A stretch of DNA of 64,000 nucleotides, from the NCBI RefSeq assembly GCF_019285515.1, contig NZ_CP079095.1, positions 806,001 to 870,000 on the forward strand, read 5' to 3'. Both the position numbers and the translations under genes were made by a program. Below are positions 58,301 to 64,000 of this stretch, piece after piece. This stretch comes from Methylococcus sp. Mc7. GTDB lineage: Bacteria > Pseudomonadota > Gammaproteobacteria > Methylococcales > Methylococcaceae. The notes beneath the pieces were generated by a model, which made no database searches, had not been told where the DNA came from, and was given only the letters and a program-made list of their open reading frames with translations. Each line of letters begins with the position of its first letter. Within the stretch, counting starts at the first letter, position 1.

Positions 58301-59081
58301 CTGGGTGGACAAGGACAACGGCCTGATCTCGCTGATCGCGCTGGAAATGGGCAGCTCCTCACGACTGTGCGCACAATGGAAACCCGGCGATCCGCTGGTG
58401 GTGATGGGTGTCACCGGCGCGCCGACGGAGATCCCCTCCGGCCAGACCGTCGCCCTGATCGGCGGCGGACTGGGCAATGCGGTGCTGTTCTCGATCGGCA
58501 AGGCGTTGCGAAGCGCCGGCAACCAGGTGATCTATTTCGCCGGCTACCGCAACAGCGAGGACGTCTTCAAGATCGACGAAATCGAAGCCGCGTCGGATCT
58601 GCTGGTCTGGACCGTGGACAAGCGCGAGGGCAACACCCCCATCCCGGTGACCCGCCCGGACGACAAGTCCTTCGTGGGCAACATCGTCGAAGCCATGCTG
58701 GCCTATGCCAAGGGCGAGCTCGGCCCCACCCCCATCCATCTCGACGACGTCGACCACATGATCGTGATCGGCTCGGACCGGATGATGGAAGCGGTCAAGC
58801 ATGCCCGCCACGGCCTGCTGGCACCCTACCTCAAGCCTCACCATGCCGCCATCGGCTCCATCAATTCGCCGATGCAGTGCATGATGAAAGGCGTATGCGC
58901 GCAATGCCTGTGCAAACACGTCGACCCGGAAACGGGACGCGAGTATTTCGTGTATTCCTGCTACAACCAGGACCAGGAACTGGACCGCGTGGATTTCCCG
59001 AATCTCCAGGCGAGGCTGCGGCAGAATTCGGTGCAGGAGAAGTTGTCGGCGCTCTGGCTGGAGTGGCTCATGAACCGGTAG
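55389..59081 (+). CDS. 1230-residue multi-flavin Fe-S oxidoreductase, NfnB-NfnA-like fusion with N-terminal extension
   Basis: Residues 1-290 are helical and unrecognised. About 298-395 is a GltD/Nfn-like Fe-S domain rich in Cys (DHCIYCHDRDTDSCSKGM, HITGCPLEE, NPLCPGTGHRICNDCMKGC). From about 435 a pyridine nucleotide-disulfide reductase-type FAD domain begins (VLVAGMGPAGYTLSHYL), with a NAD(P) site at GVIGGGLTAIDTATELL. From about 910 follows a PyrK/NfnA-like module: FQPGQFYRVQNYE (FAD), VALIGGGLGNAVLFSIGKAL (NAD) and a [2Fe-2S] site with Cys in QCMMKGVCAQCLCKH and YSCYNQ. In Nfn such modules bifurcate electrons between NADH, ferredoxin and NADPH. Here the role is inferred. Confidence 0.85.
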   Translation: MNDDAMHGLGIAGFRYPDLHEPEKLRLLHEAFEDWARQRDPDLIAAFQDYRASNGTDMAPEAISELLVKMAPHVGEFVARLFGVEAERERQMAEIRDSFATIFGFRREIVAKLPSRFKNVTTADWDVAGLTAKIDVLVDAFAPEYAASDREAAVSRLGLALRDLQAHYEAEAKQPGSGPLTEPEVRIAKLRAQIGAHPRGAAWKDVAAMGDADFAAGLLGEFERWCFAASRDDRLRPHVKDWVSFKVPARTDFEHLVHHVVENRNGYGVWAAEPGHHRRRDGFGLTDPRFPERRVLYEVDHCIYCHDRDTDSCSKGMRNKKDGGFKSNPLGVHITGCPLEEKISEMHWLKRQGDNIAALALVTVDNPLCPGTGHRICNDCMKGCIYQKTEPVNIPQIETNVLTDVLFMPYGFEIYSLLTRWNPLNVKRPYALPYNGRNVLVAGMGPAGYTLSHYLANEGFGVVGIDGLKIEPLPVELVGDEHRPPEPIRDFGALYERLDRRIMLGFGGVAEYGITVRWDKNFLKVIYLNLLRRRNFRCYGGVRFGGAITINEAWDLGFDHIAIASGAGKPTLIDLKHNLIRGIRKASDFLMALQLTGAAKESSLANLQVRLPAGVIGGGLTAIDTATELLAYYPVQVEKILHRYEKLCAAYGEDAVHARYDAEEIGILDEFLAHGRAIQAERRRAEAAGETPDFLPLLNRWGGATLFYRKGIKDSPAYRQNHEEIKEAMDEGIVLAEGLSPLVALEDDHGHLKAVRFEKLEEREGRWKPVGEIEVPLRSLFIAAGTSPNTIYESEHPETFEMDHKFYKRHEPAWVGETPGLVPVQDEAWPKIGKPAPFTSYHRGGKFITFYGDNHPVYAGNVVKAMASAKDGYPYIVRLFEQELKRLDPAEQPHRDRNLQAFQAVIDDALTARIVAVNRLTPTIIEVVVRAPASAKHFQPGQFYRVQNYEALAPVVEGTVLATEGIALTGAWVDKDNGLISLIALEMGSSSRLCAQWKPGDPLVVMGVTGAPTEIPSGQTVALIGGGLGNAVLFSIGKALRSAGNQVIYFAGYRNSEDVFKIDEIEAASDLLVWTVDKREGNTPIPVTRPDDKSFVGNIVEAMLAYAKGELGPTPIHLDDVDHMIVIGSDRMMEAVKHARHGLLAPYLKPHHAAIGSINSPMQCMMKGVCAQCLCKHVDPETGREYFVYSCYNQDQELDRVDFPNLQARLRQNSVQEKLSALWLEWLMNR

Positions 59082-59117
59082 GTCATGGAAAGCCTCGCGG
59101 CGACGACCGCGAGGCTT

Positions 59118-59666
59118 TCAAGTCCGGCTGGAATCCAGCGCCAATCTCAGCAATCCCGCCGCGCTGATGGCATCGGTGATTTCCCCGGACATGACCATGC
59201 TGACCGCATCGGCCAGCGGGAGCTTCCAGATACGCAGGTCTTCGGTTTCCTCGAATTCCGGCTCGCCTTCCTCCAGGTCTTCCGCGACGAACACGAAGCC
59301 TTCCTCGTCGGTGACGGAATTCGAGGTGTGGAGCCGCATGAGGAGCCGCCAGGAGGCGGCGGAGAGGCCGGTTTCCTCCTTCAGCTCGCGCCGGGCCGAT
59401 TCGAGGATGGATTCGCCTGCGGGCGAACCGCCCATCGGAATCTCCCAGAACCAGGCATCGGGTACATAGCGATACTGGCCGACCAGCCAGGTATTGCCCC
59501 GCCCGTCGAGGGGGATGATGCCGATCGCCTGGTTTTTGAAGTGGATGCGACCGTACAGGCTGATGCCGCCGCCGGGATTGACGACTTGGTCCTCGTCGAG
59601 GTGAATCCAGGGGTTGTCGTAGATTTCCCGCCGGCTCAGCAGACGCCAGGGATTCGATTCCGGCAC
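59118..59666 (-). CDS. Nudix hydrolase, ADP-ribose pyrophosphatase-like
   Basis: 182 residues. It begins MPESNPWRLLSRREIYDNPWIHLDEDQV, typical of NudF-like enzymes, and has the Nudix box GGSPAGESILESARRELKEETGLSA. The start is a GTG at 59666, four bases after the hemE stop, so probably translated with hemE. Substrate preference for ADP-ribose is inferred from family. Confidence 0.88.
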   Translation of the reverse strand: MPESNPWRLLSRREIYDNPWIHLDEDQVVNPGGGISLYGRIHFKNQAIGIIPLDGRGNTWLVGQYRYVPDAWFWEIPMGGSPAGESILESARRELKEETGLSAASWRLLMRLHTSNSVTDEEGFVFVAEDLEEGEPEFEETEDLRIWKLPLADAVSMVMSGEITDAISAAGLLRLALDSSRT

Positions 59667-59670
59667 GGGA

Positions 59671-60723
59671 TCAAGTCCGGTGGAACGCCGGGCTGAATTC
59701 GTGCACCGCCTCGATCATCGCGCCGACGTGGTCGGGCTTGATGTCCGGCGTAACCCCGTGACCGAGGTTGAACACATGGCCGCTGCCGGTGCCGTAACGC
59801 TCCAGGATCTTCCGGACCTCCCCGCGGATGACTTCGGGTTTGGCGTAGAGCGCCACCGGATCGAGGTTGCCCTGCAAAGCCACCCGATCGCCGACCCGCC
59901 GCCTCGCCGAACCGATATCCGTGGTCCAGTCCAGGCCGAGCGCGTCGTAACCGGCATCCGCCATCGCCTCCAGCCATTGCCCGCCGCCCTTGGTGAAGAA
60001 GATCGCGGGGATGCGGCCCCGCTCCGTCAGCCGAAGCTGCTGGCGCACGCGCTCGGCGTAGCGCAGCGAAAACTCCAGATAGTGCTCCGTATCCAGATTG
60101 CCGCCCCAGGTGTCGAACACCATCACCGCGTCGACCCCGGCGGCGATCTGGGCGTTCAAGTACAGGGCGACCGCATCGGCGAGCTTTTCCAGCAGTTCGT
60201 GCATCAGCGCCGGCTCCTCGTACATGAGGCATTTGACCTTGCGGAACTCCCGGCTGCTGCCGCCCTCCACCATGTAGGTCGCCAGGGTCCAGGGACTGCC
60301 CGAGAAGCCGATCAACGGCGCCCTGTCGCCCAGGCGCCGCTTGATCAGCCGCACCGCCGCCGGCACGTAGGCCAGCTCCGCTTCCGGATCGGGCACGCCC
60401 AGCCGGTGGATGTCGGCGGCCCCTTGGATCGGATTGCGGAACCTCGGCCCCTCGCCCTCGACGAATTCCAGCCCCAGCCCCATGGCGTCGGGAACGGTCA
60501 GGATGTCTGAGAACAGGATGGCCGCATCCAGCCGGTAGCGCTCCAGCGGCTGCAAGGTCACCTCGCAGGCCAAGTCGGGCGTGGTGCACAGGTTCATGAA
60601 GCTGCCGGCCTGTTCCCGGACCTTGCGGTATTCCGGCAGGTAGCGGCCCGCCTGGCGCATCATCCAGACGGGAGTCCTGTCGACCGGCTGGCGCAGCAGG
60701 GCGCGGATGAAACAATGACTCAT
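59671..60723 (-). CDS. hemE: Uroporphyrinogen decarboxylase
   Basis: Removes four carboxyl groups from uroporphyrinogen III in haem synthesis; 350 residues, normal length. Signatures: [20 protein letters not shown] near the N-terminus and [12 protein letters not shown]-type [14 protein letters not shown]. It follows aroB by 27 bases on the same strand, so likely in the pilQ-aroK-aroB-hemE transcript. Confidence 0.97.
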   Translation of the reverse strand: MSHCFIRALLRQPVDRTPVWMMRQAGRYLPEYRKVREQAGSFMNLCTTPDLACEVTLQPLERYRLDAAILFSDILTVPDAMGLGLEFVEGEGPRFRNPIQGAADIHRLGVPDPEAELAYVPAAVRLIKRRLGDRAPLIGFSGSPWTLATYMVEGGSSREFRKVKCLMYEEPALMHELLEKLADAVALYLNAQIAAGVDAVMVFDTWGGNLDTEHYLEFSLRYAERVRQQLRLTERGRIPAIFFTKGGGQWLEAMADAGYDALGLDWTTDIGSARRRVGDRVALQGNLDPVALYAKPEVIRGEVRKILERYGTGSGHVFNLGHGVTPDIKPDHVGAMIEAVHEFSPAFHRT

Positions 60724-60750
60724 GGCATGTCCTTTGTCGGTTCGATGGCC

Positions 60751-61830
60751 TCAACGGCCGTAGCTTTCCAGAGTGGCCCGCAGCGGGCCGGCGTCGACCG
60801 CCACCGGGAGGGTCGCCTCGCCCAGGGACTTGAGCAGAATCAGGCGCAGGCCGCCGTCGACGTTTTTCTTGTCGACCGCCATGTGTTCGAGGAAGGCATC
60901 CGCATCCAGCTCGCGCGGCGGGACGACCGGCAAGCGCGCCCGCTCCAGCAGGCGGATCACCCGCGCCACTTCATCGTCGCCGATCCAGCCCAGGCGGCGA
61001 GACAAATCGGCCGCCTGGCACATGCCGATGGCCACCGCCTCGCCATGCAGATAGACACCGTAACCCATACCGGTTTCGATGGCGTGGCCGAAGGTATGGC
61101 CCAGGTTCAGCGTCGCCCGCACCCCGGTTTCGGTCTCATCCTCCGCCACGACTTGCGCCTTGTTGAGGCAGGAACGCTCGATCGCGTAGGCCAGCGCCCC
61201 CGGATCGCGCCGCAGCAGGCTGTCCACGTTCGCGTCGAGCCAGGCCAGGAATTCCGGGTCGCGGATCAAACCGTACTTGATCACTTCCGCCAGACCCGCG
61301 CTGAGCTCCCGGTCGGCCAGGGTATTCAGGGTATCGGTATCGGCCAGGACGCAGCGCGGCTGGTAGAAGGCGCCGATCATGTTCTTGCCGCGCGGATGGT
61401 TGACCGCGGTCTTGCCTCCCACCGAGGAATCGACCTGGGACAGCAGGGTGGTCGGAACCTGGATGAAGGGCACGCCGCGCTGATAGCAGGCCGCGGCGAA
61501 GCCGGCCAGATCGCCGATCACCCCGCCGCCCAGCGCCACGATGCCGGCGTTGCGGCCGAAGCGCCGGTCCAGCAGCGCATCGAATACGGCCATCGCCGAG
61601 TCCATGGTCTTGTAGGCCTCGCCGTCCGGCAGCACGATAGACGCCGTTTCTTTCCCCGCGAGGGACGCGAGCATACAGTCGAGGTACAGCGGCGCCACCA
61701 CTTCGTTGGTCACCACCATGACCTGCCTGCCCGGCAGGTGCGCCTGTATCAGGTCCGGACGGCCCAGCAGGCCGCGCCCGATGTGAATGGGGTAGCTGCG
61801 CTCCCCCAGCTCGACGTGTAAGGTCTTCAT
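60751..61830 (-). CDS. aroB: 3-dehydroquinate synthase
   Basis: Second step of the shikimate pathway, NAD-dependent; 359 residues. Motifs: [80 protein letters not shown]. The ATG at 61830 overlaps the aroK stop (ATGA). Confidence 0.97.
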   Translation of the reverse strand: MKTLHVELGERSYPIHIGRGLLGRPDLIQAHLPGRQVMVVTNEVVAPLYLDCMLASLAGKETASIVLPDGEAYKTMDSAMAVFDALLDRRFGRNAGIVALGGGVIGDLAGFAAACYQRGVPFIQVPTTLLSQVDSSVGGKTAVNHPRGKNMIGAFYQPRCVLADTDTLNTLADRELSAGLAEVIKYGLIRDPEFLAWLDANVDSLLRRDPGALAYAIERSCLNKAQVVAEDETETGVRATLNLGHTFGHAIETGMGYGVYLHGEAVAIGMCQAADLSRRLGWIGDDEVARVIRLLERARLPVVPPRELDADAFLEHMAVDKKNVDGGLRLILLKSLGEATLPVAVDAGPLRATLESYGR

Positions 61831-62366
61831 TCCGTCCGCAGTCTGGTCCCGGATTTCTCGTAAGCGTTGATGATGCGGCGGACGGCGCTGCGGCTCGAAT
61901 GCTGGCCGGTATCGACGACGTAGTCGGCAAGCTCGCGGTAGATGGGGTCCCGCACCCGCAGCAGCTCTTCCAGCCTTTGCCTGGGATTCTCCGTCTGCAG
62001 CAAGGGCCGGCTGACGTCCTTGTGTGTCCGCTCGAGCTGCTTCTGGACCGAGCATTGCAAATAGATCACCAGGCCCCGCGCCGCCAGATGTTCCTGATTT
62101 TCCGGCACCAGCACCGAACCGCCGCCGGTGGCCAGCACGATCCCCTCCTTGCCCGTCAGATCGGCGATGACTTCCGACTCGCGGCGCCGGAATCCGGCCT
62201 CGCCCTCGTATTCGAAAATCATCGGCACCGTGACCCCGGTCCGGCGTTCGATTTCCTTGTCGCTGTCCCAGAATTCCAGTCCCAGGGCCCTCGCAAGCAG
62301 GCGGCCCACGGTGGTCTTGCCCGCTCCCATCGGGCCTATCAGGAAGATGTTCCGACGGTTTCGCAT
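61827..62366 (-). CDS. aroK: Shikimate kinase
   Basis: P-loop kinase of 179 residues. Walker A is [17 protein letters not shown], the shikimate-binding Asp is in [13 protein letters not shown], and VLATGGGSV and RPLLQ are conserved. The ATG at 62366 gives [11 protein letters not shown]; a TTG 15 bases upstream is an alternative. It is followed by aroB as in most gammaproteobacteria with type IV pili. Confidence 0.96.
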   Translation of the reverse strand: MRNRRNIFLIGPMGAGKTTVGRLLARALGLEFWDSDKEIERRTGVTVPMIFEYEGEAGFRRRESEVIADLTGKEGIVLATGGGSVLVPENQEHLAARGLVIYLQCSVQKQLERTHKDVSRPLLQTENPRQRLEELLRVRDPIYRELADYVVDTGQHSSRSAVRRIINAYEKSGTRLRTE

Positions 62367-62429
62367 CGTTTCCCGCCCCAAATCAAGCGGGAAATGATAA
62401 CACGCGGCGGCACGGCATCCCCGGCGGCC

Positions 62430-64000
62430 TCAAGGATTCATGGTCGTCTGCTTGACGATCTTCGGCGTAATGAAGATGAGGAGTTCCTTCTTCTTGTCCT
62501 CGACAGAATTGCGCCGGAACATGAAGCCGATACCGGGGAGATCGCCGAAAAACGGAACCTTGTCGGTGTTGTTCCGCCGCGTGCCCTCGTACACGCCGCC
62601 CAGCACCACCGTTTCGCCGTTGGCCACCTGCGCCACGGTATCGATTTCGCGTTTCTCGATGGCGAAATTGCCGCTGGGCGTGAGCTCGCCCTTGTCATCC
62701 TTCTTGATCATGAGGTCCATCAGGATGTGGTCGTCCGGCGTGATGTGCGGCGTCACGTCGAGTTCCAGCACGGCCGGCTTGAAGGACACGTTCTGCACGG
62801 GCGTGCCTCCGCCGGTGCCCTGCTGGGTGATCTGATAGGGCAGTTCCACGCCCTGCATGATCTTGGCCTTGGACTGGTCGGCCGTGAGCACCCGCGGATT
62901 GGCGACGATCTCGCCGCGGCCTTCCTTCTGGGCCGCCGAGAGTTCGAGATCCAGCAGGTAATCGCCCATGGAAACCACGTACTGCGCCGTACCGTAGGGC
63001 GAGAGCGTGGTGAGCCTCGCCAGGTCGACCCCCAGATCCGTCATGCTGCCGGTGGGCGGCAGCACGCTGGAAGTCCAGTCTTTGGGCCGGAAATCCAGCT
63101 TGGCGCCCAGCTCGCGCAGGAAGTCCACGTTGGCGATCACCACCCGCGACTCGATCATCACCTGCCGCACCGGCTTGTCGAGCTGACGCACCAGCTCGCG
63201 GATGCGTTCGAGGTTCCTGGGCGTGTCCTGGACGATGAGCTGGTTGGTGCGCGGATCGGTGGTCACGTTGCCGCGGCTCGACAGGATCGACTGGGTGACG
63301 TCGTAGGCCTCGGTGGAAGTCACACCCGGCCCGCCGGTCAGCGCCTCCGGCCGCGTGATCGACTTTTCCGCCTTTTCGGTCGTGCCCATGATGACCTTCT
63401 TGATGTCGTCGGCCTTGGTGTAGTTGATCTGGATGATCTCGGTGCGCAGCGGCTCCAGGTCCTCGACGACTTTCATGGCCTCCAGCTCGTCGCGCTCGAG
63501 CCGGTTGATCTCGTCCATCGGAGCGACGCGGATGATGTTGCTGTTCGCCTCCTGCCGCTTGCCCAGTCCTTTGGCCTTGAGCACCAGGTCCAGCGCCTCG
63601 TCCCAGGGAACCTCGTTGAGCCTCAAGGTGACGTTGCCCTGCACGGAGTCCGAAGCCACGATGTTCAGATTGGTGAAATCCGCCAGGATTTGCAGGACGT
63701 TCCGCACAGGTATGTCCTGAAAGTTCAAGGAAAGACGATCGCCGGTAAACACCTGCCGCCGCTTCTTGACTTCCTCCTTCTCCGCACGGCTCAAGGGGCG
63801 CAGCTCCACGGTGAGCAGTTTTCCGGACTGGTAGGACGAGTAATCGTATTCGTCCGAAACCGGAGTGATCAGCAGCCTCGTGCCCCGGCCGACCGGCATC
63901 GCCTCGATCCATTTCACCGGCGTGGCGAAGTCGAGCACTTCCAGCCTGCGCGCCAGCCGGCCCGGCAGGCTGGTGCCGGGGAGGTCGGCGACGACGCTGC
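62430..64000 (-). CDS. pilQ: Type IV pilus secretin PilQ (5' end beyond the window)
   Basis: Outer-membrane secretin through which type IV pili extend. The frame runs open to the right edge; about 523 residues are visible. It contains the end of an AMIN-like region (FATPVKWIEAMPVGRG), the secretin N-domains (RLSLNFQDIPVRNVLQILADFTN and QLIVQDTPRNLERIRELVRQLD), and the secretin core with PRVLTADQSKAKIMQGVELPYQ and GETVVLGGVYEG, ending in LLIFITPKIVKQ. The neighbours aroK-aroB are the classical downstream genes. Confidence 0.96.
   Translation of the reverse strand, partial: SVVADLPGTSLPGRLARRLEVLDFATPVKWIEAMPVGRGTRLLITPVSDEYDYSSYQSGKLLTVELRPLSRAEKEEVKKRRQVFTGDRLSLNFQDIPVRNVLQILADFTNLNIVASDSVQGNVTLRLNEVPWDEALDLVLKAKGLGKRQEANSNIIRVAPMDEINRLERDELEAMKVVEDLEPLRTEIIQINYTKADDIKKVIMGTTEKAEKSITRPEALTGGPGVTSTEAYDVTQSILSSRGNVTTDPRTNQLIVQDTPRNLERIRELVRQLDKPVRQVMIESRVVIANVDFLRELGAKLDFRPKDWTSSVLPPTGSMTDLGVDLARLTTLSPYGTAQYVVSMGDYLLDLELSAAQKEGRGEIVANPRVLTADQSKAKIMQGVELPYQITQQGTGGGTPVQNVSFKPAVLELDVTPHITPDDHILMDLMIKKDDKGELTPSGNFAIEKREIDTVAQVANGETVVLGGVYEGTRRNNTDKVPFFGDLPGIGFMFRRNSVEDKKKELLIFITPKIVKQTTMNP

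Overview
The window is high-GC DNA, densely coding on both strands. Housekeeping gene order (pyrG-kdsA-eno-ftsB-ispD-ispF-truD; pilQ-aroK-aroB-hemE; purD next to pqiAABC) points to a gammaproteobacterium. A nine-haem secreted cytochrome, a di-haem peroxidase, a candidate periplasmic copper protein and several dispersed palindromic repeats would fit a Methylococcus-like methanotroph. That assignment is an inference; no methane-oxidation gene is present here. I found no rRNA, tRNA or CRISPR array.

Layout. 0-3.7 kb: a ClC channel/antiporter cut by the left edge, an outer-membrane-type protein and a secreted phosphoesterase. 3.9-13.3 kb: a tight + strand run for CTP, KDO, glycolysis, division, isoprenoid (IspD, IspF) and tRNA pseudouridine (TruD, frameshifted) functions, then ArsC, WrbA, Hda and a PanE-type reductase. 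13.4-13.9 kb: an internally deleted REP-associated transposase inside a 25-bp inverted repeat. 13.9-18.9 kb (-): purD and a PqiAABC lipid-transport system. 19.1-22.4 kb (+): Nudix, PHP phosphoesterase, Tag, a small TauE-like protein and a lipoprotein. 23-25.2 kb: rpiA and ilvA, divergent. 25.2-29.3 kb: an accessory island with three toxin-antitoxin pairs (one broken), an AT-richer Cys-rich protein and an EVE protein. 29.4-37.7 kb: putA, a DsrE/AhpD-like pair, and gcvT-gcvPA-gcvPB without gcvH. 37.7-43.9 kb: candidate copper protein, unknown membrane-anchored protein, di-haem peroxidase, permease, gloB. 43.9-50 kb: a membrane MutS-like ATPase, CcdAB, an HTTM-DCC fusion and RmuC. 50-59 kb: the nine-haem cytochrome, a GGDEF/degenerate-EAL protein with a small partner, and a 1230-residue multi-flavin iron-sulfur oxidoreductase resembling a fused NfnB-NfnA. 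59-64 kb (-): Nudix, hemE, aroB, aroK and pilQ (cut by the right edge).

The strongest unexplained signal is repeat traffic. A 21-bp unit is tandemly inserted in frame at the C-terminus of PyrG (three copies) and the N-terminus of IspD (two copies), and recurs in a nested inverted-repeat element at 48.3-48.5 kb. Two gene junctions (hda/panE and PHP/tag) carry 37-40 bp direct duplications around short inserts, so that both neighbouring genes stay intact.
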